From an uncultured Eubacteriales bacterium (GTDB lineage: Bacteria > Bacillota > Clostridia > Oscillospirales > Oscillospiraceae), in NCBI GenBank assembly GCA_900543625.1, contig UQSF01000002.1, positions 1 through 64,000 on the forward strand: a stretch of DNA of 64,000 bases, in the 5' to 3' direction. Of the stretch, positions 7,944 to 16,502 are shown in pieces. The notes under the pieces are model-generated. The model searched no databases and was not told where the DNA came from. It saw nothing but the letters and a program-made list of their open reading frames with translations. How positions within the stretch are numbered: the first letter of the stretch is position 1; every line of letters begins with the position of its first letter. A program made the position numbers and the translations under genes.

Positions 7944-8957
7944 TCAGACCATGGATGCCTCCGGCGCGCAGCTGTCGCAGTCGATGCCGCTGCGGTAGGC
8001 GTTGGGCGAGACACCGATGACATCCCGGAATGCTTTGGCGAACTTGCTGCCGTTATCATACCCGAATTGCCCGGCAATATCCAGCACCGTGCGGTCAGTC
8101 CGGCGCAAAAGTCTGGCAGCGCCGTGCATTTTCTGCGCACGCAAAAACGCCGCCGGCGACATGCCGTACACGCCGCGAAAGCTGCTGTTGACCAGTGTGG
8201 CCGAAGCGCCAAAGTGCCGCGAGAGCTCCGCAACCGTCAGCCGCCGCTCCGTGTTTTGAAGCAGGTACGCGCCGATCTGCTCGGCGAGCTGCACCTGCGA
8301 CAGAGAATAACCGTGCTGCGGCTGCGCCGCCTGAATGGGAAACGCACTCAAAAACAGCAGCAGCTCCAGAATCTTCACCTTGAAATAGCCCTTGCGGATG
8401 CCCTCCGGCACGGAGTAGAGCTCAGAGAAAATGTGCGCCACGCCCGGAGACGAGCGCGTGACAAAGCAGGCACCGTCCGCACAGAATTTTTCGATGAGCG
8501 CACTCGGCCGCACCTCGACATCCTCCAGAAAGCACGACAGGCAGTCCGGCGCGCGCGCCGGGTCGATCGTCACCGTGATGCCGTGGTAGTGCCCGGTCGG
8601 AAAGCGCACCGGGACTGCTTCTGCCGCGCGCTGCACGATTGCCAGATCGCCCGGCGCGAGAAAAAAGCAGGCATCGCCATATGGGTAAGCGATGCGCCCC
8701 TCACGGCAGTGATGGATCTCGAGACAGCCGGCCGCACACACGCGCTGCGTGGCGGCGCTTGCCGCATGGACGTCGTGATACGCGATCTCGATTCCCGGGA
8801 AAACCGGATAAGCCGTCCGTGCCGCTTCCCCGTCTGAATCGACAAGACAGGTAGCTGCGTGCACATCGGCCGGAAGCGGCGCCGGCTGCGGTTTCCCGCC
8901 TTGCCATGCAGCCGCCTTGCGTTCTGCCTGAAATTCGAGTTTCTTTGCTGTGGCCAT
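7944..8957 (-). CDS. AraC family transcriptional regulator
   Basis: The 337-residue regulator has an N-terminal cupin-like sensor region (about 30-190) with FFLAPGDLAIV, and a C-terminal double helix-turn-helix (about 235-330) with LTVAELSRHFGAS and the signature FGYDNGSKFAKAFRDVIGVSP. The ATG at 8957 is chosen because AGGAGG lies 9 bases upstream; a TTG nine codons earlier would place that ribosome site inside the gene. It is oriented toward DUF3793-flavodoxin with a separate promoter. The two units share an operator-like motif, so it may control itself and the neighbouring pair. Effector unknown. Confidence 0.9.
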   Translation of the reverse strand: MATAKKLEFQAERKAAAWQGGKPQPAPLPADVHAATCLVDSDGEAARTAYPVFPGIEIAYHDVHAASAATQRVCAAGCLEIHHCREGRIAYPYGDACFFLAPGDLAIVQRAAEAVPVRFPTGHYHGITVTIDPARAPDCLSCFLEDVEVRPSALIEKFCADGACFVTRSSPGVAHIFSELYSVPEGIRKGYFKVKILELLLFLSAFPIQAAQPQHGYSLSQVQLAEQIGAYLLQNTERRLTVAELSRHFGASATLVNSSFRGVYGMSPAAFLRAQKMHGAARLLRRTDRTVLDIAGQFGYDNGSKFAKAFRDVIGVSPNAYRSGIDCDSCAPEASMV

Positions 8958-8986
8958 TGCATCGCGCCTCCTGATATCGCGCAAAA

Positions 8987-9003
8987 GTTAGAGTAATCTA
9001 ATC
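8987..9003. promoter_or_regulatory. second operator-like site in the araC leader
   Basis: TTAGA-GTAA-TCTAA with flanks closely matches the centre of the palindrome at 7807-7828 (TTAAA-GTGA-TCTAA). It lies about 55 bases after the predicted araC transcription start. Confidence 0.5.
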
Positions 9004-9061
9004 CAAAGAGCACAAAAATGCCGTCCCGGACGGCTCTGCGGATACTGCGTATGTCTTACTT

Positions 9062-9090
9062 ATTATACTGTGCCCCGATCACTGCGTCAA
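9062..9090 (-). promoter_or_regulatory. promoter of the AraC regulator gene
   Basis: TTGACG, a 17-base spacer and TATAAT. The roughly 100-base leader contains a small GC hairpin at 9020-9034 followed by a T tract, and the operator-like site. Confidence 0.75.
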
Positions 9091-9101
9091 GCATGGAACG
9101 C

Positions 9102-9136
9102 AAAAACGCCCTGCGGTCAGATGACCGCAAGGCGCT
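9102..9136 (-). terminator. intrinsic terminator of tRNA-Thr
   Basis: On the minus strand a GCGCCTTGCGGTCA / TGACCGCAGGGCG hairpin is followed by TTTTT. Confidence 0.85.
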
Positions 9137-9137
9137 T

Positions 9138-9213
9138 TGGAGCTAGTGATGTGACTCGAACACACGACCTGCTGATTACGAATCAGCTGCTCTACCAACT
9201 GAGCTACACTAGC
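9138..9213 (-). tRNA. tRNA-Thr (anticodon CGT)
   Basis: Full cloverleaf on the minus strand. The acceptor GCTAGTG pairs with CACTAGC, the anticodon arm GCTGA/TCAGC encloses loop TTCGTAA with anticodon CGT (reads ACG, Thr), and the T loop is TTCGAGT. CCA is encoded. Total 76 bases. Confidence 0.95.
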
Positions 9214-9233
9214 GAATTTCTAACAGCTTGCAC

Positions 9234-9262
9234 ATTCTATCACAAGTCTCTGCGGATGTCAA
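9234..9262 (-). promoter_or_regulatory. promoter of tRNA-Thr
   Basis: A perfect TTGACA, a 17-base spacer and TAGAAT, ending 21 bases before the tRNA. Confidence 0.85.
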
Positions 9263-9493
9263 CACCAAAGTTCGATGATTACTAATTGTTTTCATGCATG
9301 AAAAAATGTTGTTTTTTTGCACGTTTTGTCGGTTATCTTCGATTCATGTCGCTTGTGCAGAATTTGCACTGTTACCCGCCGCCGCAAACCCGCGTTGTTT
9401 CAGGCATTTGCGGATAGGGTGCAAATCGAAGTTCTTACATTTTCGTGACATTATGTTTACATAACATTCTATCGTCTTCGCCTTTGCTGTGAG

Positions 9494-9548
9494 TTATCAA
9501 CATTTTCAACAGGGTTTTCAACACGCAAATATTCCAGTGTTTTCAACG
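9494..9548 (+). repeat. cluster of four DnaA-box-like 9-mers
   Basis: TTATCAACA (9494-9502), TTTTCAACA (9503-9511), TTTTCAACA (9515-9523) and TTTTCAACG (9540-9548) share one orientation. The first differs by one base from the consensus TTATCCACA. Candidate DnaA binding or titration site. Confidence 0.5.
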
Positions 9549-9632
9549 CATTGCCGCTCTTTTGCACAAAACAGCCAAATCCGGAAACGGACTTTGTAGA
9601 TTTTATAAACCGCAATTTTGTTACCATAACAC

Positions 9633-9658
9633 AAATCTCTCGCGTGAGCGAGAGATTT
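9633..9658 (-). terminator. likely terminator of the uvrB-radC operon
   Basis: A perfect 11-bp stem AAATCTCTCGC/GCGAGAGATTT with a 4-base loop lies 50 bases after the radC stop. The stem ends in TTT followed by GTGTT. Confidence 0.6.
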
Positions 9659-9708
9659 GAAAAAAGGCTTGACAGGCAAAATGCAGGATTTGCACCGCCG
9701 GTGATGAT

Positions 9709-10380
9709 TCAGAGCAGGCCGCTGTCGGCAAACGACACATAATCCTCGCCGCAGACGATGATATGGTCCGCCAGCGTGATTCCTACGAGCAAAAGTGCAT
9801 CGCGCACACGCCTGGTCGTCAGCTCGTCCTCGCGCGACGGCAGCGCGTAGGCGTCGACGTGGTTGTGGCTGAGGATGACGGACACAGCCTTTTGCGACAG
9901 CGCCGTCTCGACGATGGTACGCACGGACACCTCGGCGGCATTGACGACGCCGCGCCCGACCTCCCGGCAGCTGATGAGGCCGCCCTTGGCGTCCAGACAC
10001 AGGAGGTAGACGACCTCGGCGCGCTCATACAGATACAGCGGCACGAGATACCGCCCCGCCTCCTCGCTCGAGCGCAGGAGTTTCTGCTGGCGGCGCTTGG
10101 CCAGCTGATAGCGGCGGCTGACCTGCGGGACAAGCGTGAGCAGCGTTGCCACGTTCTCCCCCGCGCCGGGCACCTGCATCATGTCCTCAAAGCTTGCCTC
10201 AAAGACCGCATCAAGCGTGCCGAAATGGTCCAGCAGCGCGTGCGCGAGCTCATTGACGTCGCGCCGCGGCACAGCGTAAAACAGCAGCAGCTCGAGCACG
10301 CTGTGGTCGTCGAAATTATCGAGCCCGCAGCGCACGAAGCGCGCCTTCATGCGGGCGCGGTGCCCGTCATGCGTGCCCAT
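9709..10380 (-). CDS. radC: RadC family JAMM/MPN+ domain protein
   Basis: The 223-residue protein has an N-terminal helix-hairpin-helix region (about 20-90, QVPGAGENVA) and a C-terminal JAMM domain with an intact metal site: H172-x-H174, S182 and D185 in SHNHVDAYALPSRED. Despite the name, a DNA-repair role for RadC is not established; related proteins act in transformation or mobile-element biology. The start at 10380 (MGTHDGHRARM) fits the family and overlaps the tsaD stop by 14 bases; a longer in-frame extension into tsaD is rejected. Last gene of the uvrB operon. Confidence 0.92.
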   Translation of the reverse strand: MGTHDGHRARMKARFVRCGLDNFDDHSVLELLLFYAVPRRDVNELAHALLDHFGTLDAVFEASFEDMMQVPGAGENVATLLTLVPQVSRRYQLAKRRQQKLLRSSEEAGRYLVPLYLYERAEVVYLLCLDAKGGLISCREVGRGVVNAAEVSVRTIVETALSQKAVSVILSHNHVDAYALPSREDELTTRRVRDALLLVGITLADHIIVCGEDYVSFADSGLL

Positions 10381-11395
10381 AGAACGGGACCTCGGAGATC
10401 TCCATGTTCGCCCACGCGTTGAGCTCGCTGCCCGCGCGCGCACCGCGCAGGTACTCGTAGTACGCCTGGCAGCCGATCATGGCGGCATTGTCGCCGCAGA
10501 GCTTGAGCGGCGGGACGAACAGACGGATACCAGCCGCATCGCAGGCGGCCTGAAAATCACCGCGGATGCGGGAGTTTGCCGCGACGCCGCCCGCCACGGC
10601 GAGCTTGTCATAGCCGAGCTCTCGGACCGCCGCCATCGTGCGCGGCACAAGGCTCTCGCTCATGGCACGGCAGAACGACGCGGCGAGCGACGCCTTGTCA
10701 AGCGGCTCGCCCTTCTGCTCCGCCGTGTGGGCGAGGTTGATGACAGCTGTTTTCAGCCCGCTGAAGCTCATGTCATACGGGCAGCCATCGACGTGGCCGA
10801 TCGGCAGCTTGTACTTGCGGTCGTCGCCGGTCTTGGACAGGTCGTCGATGGGCTTGCCGCCGGGATACGGCAGACCGAGCACACGCGCGGTCTTGTCGAA
10901 GCACTCACCGGCCGCGTCGTCGCGCGTCGCGCCGAGGATGCGCAGGTCCGTATAGTCGCGCACGTCACAGATGAGCGTGTTGCCGCCAGAGATGGCCAGA
11001 CACACGAACGGCGGCTCCAGCTCCGGGTAGGCGATGTAGTTTGCCGCGATGTGGCCGCGGACATGGTGCACCGGGATAAGCGGCACGCCGAGCGCGAGCG
11101 CGGCGGACTTGGCAAAGTTCACGCCGACGAGCAGCGCGCCGATGAGCCCCGGCGCACACGTGACGGCCACGGCGTCAATGTCGCCGCGGCTCAGACCGGT
11201 CACCTGCAGCGCACGGTCGGCAAGCTGGGAGATGACCTCCACGTGCGAGCGCGACGCGATCTCGGGCACGACGCCGCCATAGACGGCGTGCAGGTCGGCC
11301 TGCGAAAAGACCTGATCGGTCAGCACCTCGCGCCCGTCGCGCACGAGGGCGACGGCCGTTTCATCACAGGAAGATTCGATCGCAAGAATAATCAT
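10367..11395 (-). CDS. tsaD: tRNA N6-adenosine threonylcarbamoyltransferase TsaD
   Basis: TsaD transfers the threonylcarbamoyl group to A37 of ANN-reading tRNAs, with TsaB and TsaE as partners. The 342-residue product starts MIILAIESSCDET, the ASKHA nucleotide fold, and carries the metal motif HHVRGH near residue 110, plus SGGNT and the later AVAGGVAANS glycine-rich site. Length is typical. It overlaps the rimI stop by 4 bases. tsaB and tsaE, often adjacent in Firmicutes, are not present here. Confidence 0.97.
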   Translation of the reverse strand: MIILAIESSCDETAVALVRDGREVLTDQVFSQADLHAVYGGVVPEIASRSHVEVISQLADRALQVTGLSRGDIDAVAVTCAPGLIGALLVGVNFAKSAALALGVPLIPVHHVRGHIAANYIAYPELEPPFVCLAISGGNTLICDVRDYTDLRILGATRDDAAGECFDKTARVLGLPYPGGKPIDDLSKTGDDRKYKLPIGHVDGCPYDMSFSGLKTAVINLAHTAEQKGEPLDKASLAASFCRAMSESLVPRTMAAVRELGYDKLAVAGGVAANSRIRGDFQAACDAAGIRLFVPPLKLCGDNAAMIGCQAYYEYLRGARAGSELNAWANMEISEVPFYGHA

Positions 11396-11850
11396 ATTGT
11401 CTCCGCCTCTCTCCGGAACCAGGTCATGAGGAGTGCATCCTCGTCCGGCTTCTGATAGTAATTGCGGCGCTGACCGACGGTCTGAAACCCGTGCTTACGG
11501 TACAGCGCGATGGCGGGCGCATTGGATGCGCGCACCTCCAGAGTCAAAAATGCGAGATCAAGCGCCGCCGCGCGCGCACACAGCGCCTCGAGCAGCGCAT
11601 CCGCGACGCCCTGCCGCCGAAACTCCGGCGCGACGGCGACATTTCCGATGTTGCCCTCGTCGAGCACGTGCAGGAAGTTTGCGTAGCCGAGCACCGTCTC
11701 CCCCGCTACGGCGATGAGAAACACGTGCCGGTCATCCGGCAGCTGGCTCGCCAGCTGCGCGCGCGTCCACGGCGCGGAAAAGCACGCGCACTCAAGCGCC
11801 TCAAGCTGCGGCAGGTGCACGCTGCGCGCATCACAGATCGTGACGTCCAT
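11392..11850 (-). CDS. rimI: ribosomal-protein-S18-alanine N-acetyltransferase RimI-like
   Basis: The 152-residue GNAT fold acetyltransferase begins with a short strand region and carries the acetyl-CoA pyrophosphate loop PEFRRQGVADALL near residue 75, and EVRASNAPAIALYRKHGF near the C-terminus, the usual RimI signature. The substrate is inferred from its place directly before tsaD, the common Firmicutes order. The stop overlaps the tsaD start by 4 bases and its ATG shares a base with the polA stop. Confidence 0.9.
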   Translation of the reverse strand: MDVTICDARSVHLPQLEALECACFSAPWTRAQLASQLPDDRHVFLIAVAGETVLGYANFLHVLDEGNIGNVAVAPEFRRQGVADALLEALCARAAALDLAFLTLEVRASNAPAIALYRKHGFQTVGQRRNYYQKPDEDALLMTWFRREAETI

Positions 11851-14402
11851 CAGTGCGCCTCCGCCCAGCTTGCGCCGATCTTCGCGTCCACGAGCAGCGG
11901 CACGCGGTAATCGACCACGTGCTCCATCTCATCGATGAGGATGGCCTTGACCGTCTCAGCCTCCTCCGCGGGGCACTCGACGATGAGCTCATCGTGCACC
12001 TGCAGCAGCAGCCGCGCCTGCAGGTGCTCTGCGCGCATCCGCGCGTCCACGCGCACCATGGCTGCCTTGATGATGTCCGCCGCCGTGCCCTGAATGGGCA
12101 TATTGAGCGCCACACGCTCGCCAAAGCTGCGGAGGTTGAAGTTTGAGGACTTGAGCTCCGGCAGATCGCGGCGGCGGCCGAAGAGCGTCGTGACATAGCC
12201 GTCGGCCTTGGCCTGTTCGACGACGCGCGTCATATACGCGCGCACACCGTGGTACTTGGCAAAATAGCTGTCCATATACGCCTTGGCCTCACTCTGGAAC
12301 ACACCGATGTCCTGCGCGAGGCTGAAGGCCGAGATGCCGTAGACGATGCCGAAATTGACAGCCTTCGCGTGCGAGCGCTGCAGCGGCGTCACCTCCGCAA
12401 GCGGCACGCCGAACACCTGCGACGCCGTGACGGCGTGGATGTCCTCCCCGCTGCGGAAGGCGGCGATCATGGTCTCGTCATTCGCGATGTGCGCAAGCAG
12501 CCGCAGCTCGATCTGGCTGTAGTCCGCGTCCACGAGCACCTTGCCGGGCGAGGCCACGAACATCTTGCGGATCTGCGCGCCGAGCTCGCGGCGCACAGGG
12601 ATATTCTGCAGGTTCGGCTCCGTCGACGACAGGCGCCCCGTCGCCGTGACGGTCATCTGGAAGTTCGTGTGGATGCGCCCGTCGGCGGAGATCTCCTTGA
12701 GCAGCCCGTCGGCATAGGTGGACTTGAGCTTTGTAAGCGTGCGGTAATCGAGGATCTGCTCGATGATCGGATGCTTGCCGCGCAGCTTGTCGAGCACGGC
12801 GGCGTTTGTGCTCCAGCCGGTCTTGGTCTTTTTCCCGGCCGGAAGCATGAGCCGCTCGAACAGAACGCTGCCAAGCTGCTTCGGCGACTGGATGTTGAAC
12901 GGCTCGCCCGCGAGCGCCCAGATGCTCTGCTGGAGCTGCTCGATGCTGCTCGTGAGGCTCTCGCCGAAGTCGTACAGCGCCTTGCGGTCGACCAGAAAGC
13001 CCGCCTGCTCCATGCGCGCCAGCACCGGGCACAGCGGCAGCTCAATGTCCGTGTAGAGCGGCAGCATGGCCTGTGCGTCCATTTTTTCGTGCAGCACCGG
13101 CTGCAGCGCCCAGACGCTCTGTGCATCCGGCAGCTCCTCGCCGAGATACGTCTGCGCGAGCCGCGGCAGGTCATAGCTTCCGGCCGTGGCATCGAGCAGG
13201 TAGGCCGCCAGCGCCGTGTCAAACACGAAGCCATCCGTCGGCAGTCCCTCGTCGAGCAGCGCGCGCATGAGGTCTTTAATGTTGTGCCCCGCCTTGCGCA
13301 CGCGGTCGGAAAACAGCAGGCGCAAAAATGCGTTATAATCATCGCCGAGCTGCTCCCATGAGAGCGCATAGCACGCCTTACCGTCGCAGAGCGTGAGCGT
13401 GTCGAGCCCGTCGGGCGCGAGCACCGCGACATAGGGCGCCGCCGTGACCGCCTGCTCAAGCGCGCGCAGCGCATCGTCGTCCGCCACGTCCACGGCCGGC
13501 AGCGCGCTCGACGGTGCGCCCGCGCCGTCCGCCGGCTGCAGCCCCCACTTTTCCGACAGCGACGTGAAGTTGAGCCGCCGGAACCAGTCGTACAGCTCCG
13601 GCTGATAGTCGTGATCCCAGATGGCCGACTCGAGCGCAAAGTCGATCGGCGCGTCCGTGCGGATGGTGGCAAGGTCGAACGAGAGCTGCGCGCTCTCGCG
13701 CCCCTCGGTGAGCTTTTTGCGCACACCGGGCTTGATGTCCAGCGCATCGAGGTCACGGTAAATGTCCGCCACCGTGCCGAAGCGCACGAGCAGATCCTTC
13801 GCCGTCTTTTCGCCGATGCCCGGCACGCCGGGGATATTGTCGGAGCTGTCGCCCATGAGTGCCTTGAGGTCGATCATGCGGATAGGGTCAAAGCCGTACT
13901 CTTCACGAAAGCGCTCGGGCGTGTATTCGATCGTATCCGTCTGCCCCATGCGGGTCTTGACGTTAAAGACATGGGTGCTGTCGGTGATGAGCTGCAGGCT
14001 GTCCTTATCGCCGGTGACGACGTCGCACGTCCAACCGGCGGCCTCGCAGCGGCGCGCGACCGTGCCGAGCAGGTCGTCGGCCTCCCAGCCGGCCAGCTCC
14101 AGCCGCCGCACGCCCATGTAGTCGAGCGTCTGCTTGAGCAGCGGCATCTGCACGGCGAGCTCCTCCGGCATGGGCTTGCGCTGCGCCTTGTAGAGCGCAT
14201 ACTGCTCGTGGCGGAACGTGGGGGCGTGCACGTCGAACGCGACGCACACCGCCTGCGGCTGCGCCAGGTCAAAAACGCGCCGGAACGTGCTCAGAAAGCC
14301 GTAGACCGCGTTTGTCGGCGTGCCGTCGGGCGCGTTGAGCATCCGGATGCCGTAAAAGGCGCGGTTGATGATGCTGTTGCCGTCGAGAATCATGAGTTTC
14401 AT
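11850..14402 (-). CDS. polA: DNA polymerase I
   Basis: Repair and Okazaki-fragment polymerase of 850 residues. The N-terminal 5'-3' exonuclease begins MKLMILDGNSIINRAFYG and has GWEADDLLGT and the VPGIGEKTA helix-hairpin-helix. The central 3'-5' exonuclease-like domain lacks the DxE metal motif (VAVLAPDG is found where FDTETD is expected), so proofreading is probably absent. The polymerase domain keeps motif A DADYSQIELR, motif B KAVNFGIVYG and motif C QVHDELI. AAGGAGG lies 8 bases upstream of the ATG at 14402; a GTG eight codons earlier is rejected because it would contain that site. Twenty bases follow the uvrB stop. Confidence 0.97.
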   Translation of the reverse strand: MKLMILDGNSIINRAFYGIRMLNAPDGTPTNAVYGFLSTFRRVFDLAQPQAVCVAFDVHAPTFRHEQYALYKAQRKPMPEELAVQMPLLKQTLDYMGVRRLELAGWEADDLLGTVARRCEAAGWTCDVVTGDKDSLQLITDSTHVFNVKTRMGQTDTIEYTPERFREEYGFDPIRMIDLKALMGDSSDNIPGVPGIGEKTAKDLLVRFGTVADIYRDLDALDIKPGVRKKLTEGRESAQLSFDLATIRTDAPIDFALESAIWDHDYQPELYDWFRRLNFTSLSEKWGLQPADGAGAPSSALPAVDVADDDALRALEQAVTAAPYVAVLAPDGLDTLTLCDGKACYALSWEQLGDDYNAFLRLLFSDRVRKAGHNIKDLMRALLDEGLPTDGFVFDTALAAYLLDATAGSYDLPRLAQTYLGEELPDAQSVWALQPVLHEKMDAQAMLPLYTDIELPLCPVLARMEQAGFLVDRKALYDFGESLTSSIEQLQQSIWALAGEPFNIQSPKQLGSVLFERLMLPAGKKTKTGWSTNAAVLDKLRGKHPIIEQILDYRTLTKLKSTYADGLLKEISADGRIHTNFQMTVTATGRLSSTEPNLQNIPVRRELGAQIRKMFVASPGKVLVDADYSQIELRLLAHIANDETMIAAFRSGEDIHAVTASQVFGVPLAEVTPLQRSHAKAVNFGIVYGISAFSLAQDIGVFQSEAKAYMDSYFAKYHGVRAYMTRVVEQAKADGYVTTLFGRRRDLPELKSSNFNLRSFGERVALNMPIQGTAADIIKAAMVRVDARMRAEHLQARLLLQVHDELIVECPAEEAETVKAILIDEMEHVVDYRVPLLVDAKIGASWAEAH

Positions 14403-14422
14403 TCGGGTGTCCTCCTTGCGCG

Positions 14423-16384
14423 TCACTGGCCGCGCAGCTCAATGAGCCGGTCGCGCAGCACGGCGGCATACTCGTACTCGAGCATTTCGGCCGCCTTTTT
14501 CATCTGTGCCTCGAGCCGCGCGATCTCGGCCCGGCGCTCGGCCTCCGTCATCTTCACGCCGTCGGCGCGCTTGGGCGTTTCGACGTCGCCGGAGATCTCG
14601 AGCAGCTCGCGCACGCCCTTGACGATCGTCCTGGGCACGATGCCGTGCGCGGCGTTGTAGGCCGCCTGCTTGGCGCGGCGGCGGTTGGTCTCCATGATGG
14701 CCGCGTGCATGGCGGCCGTCTCCTTATCCGCGTACATGATGACCGTGCCCTCGGCGTTGCGCGCCGCGCGGCCGATCGTCTGGATGAGGCTCGTCTCGCT
14801 GCGCAGAAAGCCCTCCTTGTCCGCATCGAGGATCGCCACGAGCGACACCTCCGGCAGATCCAGTCCCTCGCGCAGGAGGTTGATGCCGACGAGCACGTCA
14901 AACGCGCCCGTGCGCAGGTCGCGGATGATCTCCATGCGCTCAATCGCGCCGATGTCATGGTGCAGATACCGGCAGCGGATGCCCGCGTTCGTGAGGTAGG
15001 CCGAGAGATCCTCGGCCATCTTCTTTGTGAGCGTGGTCACGAGCGCGCGTTCGTTTTTGGCGATGCGGGCGTTGATCTCGCCGATGAGATCGTCGATCTG
15101 CCCCTCGATGGGGCGCACGAAGATCTGCGGGTCGAGCAAGCCGGTCGGCCGGATGATCTGCTCGGCGATCTGCCCCGCGTGCTCGCGCTCATAGTCGCCC
15201 GGCGTGGCAGAGACATAGATGGCCTGATGCACCCGCTGCTCGAACTCCTCGAACTTCAGCGGACGGTTATCGTACGCGCTCGGCAGGCGGAAGCCGTACT
15301 CGACGAGCGAATCCTTGCGCGCACGGTCGCCGCGGTACATGGCACGCACCTGCGGCAGCGTAACGTGGCTCTCGTCGACAAAGAGCAGAAAATCCTTCGG
15401 GAAATAGTCCAGCAGCGTCATCGGCGCGCTGCCGGGGGCGCGGCCGCTGATGATGCGCGAGTAGTTCTCGATGCCGGAGCAGTAGCCAAGCTCCTGCATC
15501 ATCTCAATGTCATAGTCCGTGCGCTGGCGGATGCGCTGCGCCTCGAGGAGCTTGCCCTGCTGCTCAAACGTTTTCACGCGCGCGTCGCACTCGGCGCGGA
15601 TCTCGCCGATGGCGCGCTCCATCTTATCATGCGTCGTGACATAGTGCGACGCAGGATAGATCGCCACATGGCTGAGCGTGCGGATGGGCGCGCCGGTGAC
15701 GACGTTGATGTCCGAGATGCGGTCGATCTCGTCGCCGAAAAACTCCACGCGCACGGCATGGTCGGACGAATAGGCCGGAAAAATGTCGATCGTGTCGCCG
15801 CGGACGCGGAACATATTGCGCGCGAAGGCGATGTCGTTGCGCTCATAGCGGATATCGATGAGCTTGCGCATGAGTTCCTCCGGGTCACGCTGCTGACCGG
15901 TGCGCAGCGAAATGACCATGTTGGCATAGTCGATCGGGTCGCCGAGACCGTAGATACACGACACGGACGAGACGACGATCACGTCCCGCCGCTCAAACAG
16001 GCTCGACGTGGCCGAGTGGCGCAGGCGCTCGATCTCATCGTTGATGGAGGCGTCCTTTTCGATGAACGTGTCCGTGTGCGGGATGTACGCCTCCGGCTGA
16101 TAGTAGTCATAGTAGCTGACGAAATACTCCACGGCGTTGTTCGGAAAAAACTCCTTGAACTCGCTGCACAGCTGCGCCGCGAGGATCTTGTTGTGCGCGA
16201 GCACGAGCGTCGGCCGCTGTACGCGCTCGATGACCTTGGCCATCGTGTACGTCTTGCCGGAGCCGGTCACGCCGAGCAGCACCTGCTCGTCAATGCCGTT
16301 TTCCACGCCCTGCGCAAGCGCGTCGATCGCCTCGGGCTGATCGCCCGACGGCTCGTAGGGCGAAACGACTTCAAAATCCGGCAT
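14423..16384 (-). CDS. uvrB: excinuclease ABC subunit B
   Basis: UvrB verifies damage in nucleotide excision repair with UvrA and UvrC. The 653-residue product has Walker A GVTGSGKT near residue 40, the DNA-threading beta-hairpin YYDYYQPEAYI near 93, helicase motif LFVDESH, motif VI-like QTIGRAARN, and the C-terminal UVR coiled coil that contacts UvrC. AAGGAGG precedes ATG. First gene of the operon uvrB-polA-rimI-tsaD-radC. The 3' end of uvrC is also in this window at the far right. uvrA is not seen. Confidence 0.98.
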   Translation of the reverse strand: MPDFEVVSPYEPSGDQPEAIDALAQGVENGIDEQVLLGVTGSGKTYTMAKVIERVQRPTLVLAHNKILAAQLCSEFKEFFPNNAVEYFVSYYDYYQPEAYIPHTDTFIEKDASINDEIERLRHSATSSLFERRDVIVVSSVSCIYGLGDPIDYANMVISLRTGQQRDPEELMRKLIDIRYERNDIAFARNMFRVRGDTIDIFPAYSSDHAVRVEFFGDEIDRISDINVVTGAPIRTLSHVAIYPASHYVTTHDKMERAIGEIRAECDARVKTFEQQGKLLEAQRIRQRTDYDIEMMQELGYCSGIENYSRIISGRAPGSAPMTLLDYFPKDFLLFVDESHVTLPQVRAMYRGDRARKDSLVEYGFRLPSAYDNRPLKFEEFEQRVHQAIYVSATPGDYEREHAGQIAEQIIRPTGLLDPQIFVRPIEGQIDDLIGEINARIAKNERALVTTLTKKMAEDLSAYLTNAGIRCRYLHHDIGAIERMEIIRDLRTGAFDVLVGINLLREGLDLPEVSLVAILDADKEGFLRSETSLIQTIGRAARNAEGTVIMYADKETAAMHAAIMETNRRRAKQAAYNAAHGIVPRTIVKGVRELLEISGDVETPKRADGVKMTEAERRAEIARLEAQMKKAAEMLEYEYAAVLRDRLIELRGQ

Positions 16385-16419
16385 GGCACGGCCTCCTTTT
16401 ACAAAATTAGAATCAGAAT

Positions 16420-16448
16420 ATTATACCACCACACGCCCTGTTTCACAA
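16420..16448 (-). promoter_or_regulatory. promoter of the uvrB operon
   Basis: TTGTGA, a 17-base spacer and a perfect TATAAT, 36 bases upstream of uvrB. No clear LexA (Cheo) box overlaps it. Confidence 0.75.
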
Positions 16449-16457
16449 GCGAAAAGC

Positions 16458-16481
16458 GCCCGGAAGCAGCTGCTTCCGGGC
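16458..16481 (-). terminator. terminator of the glycerol-1-phosphate dehydrogenase gene
   Basis: A perfect 24-base palindrome (arms GCCCGGAAGCAG) lies 22 bases past the stop and is followed on the minus strand by GCTTTTC. Confidence 0.75.
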
Positions 16482-16502
16482 ACATACGGTTTCCATCTGC
16501 AA

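Larger units (their letters stand above)
9263..9708. other. gene-free, AT-rich intergenic region
   Basis: About 450 bases without a credible gene between the tRNA-Thr promoter and radC. It is clearly AT-richer than its surroundings. It holds a near-palindrome TTATGT-TT-ACATAA at 9451-9464, four DnaA-box-like 9-mers at 9494-9548, an AT stretch around 9596-9632 and the hairpin at 9633-9658. Confidence 0.6.

Noticed and set aside
9263..9708. Chromosomal replication origin
   Set aside because: DnaA-box-like motifs and AT-rich DNA are present, but no dnaA, dnaN, rpmH or gyrase genes are adjacent, and gene strand bias does not switch here as expected at an origin.
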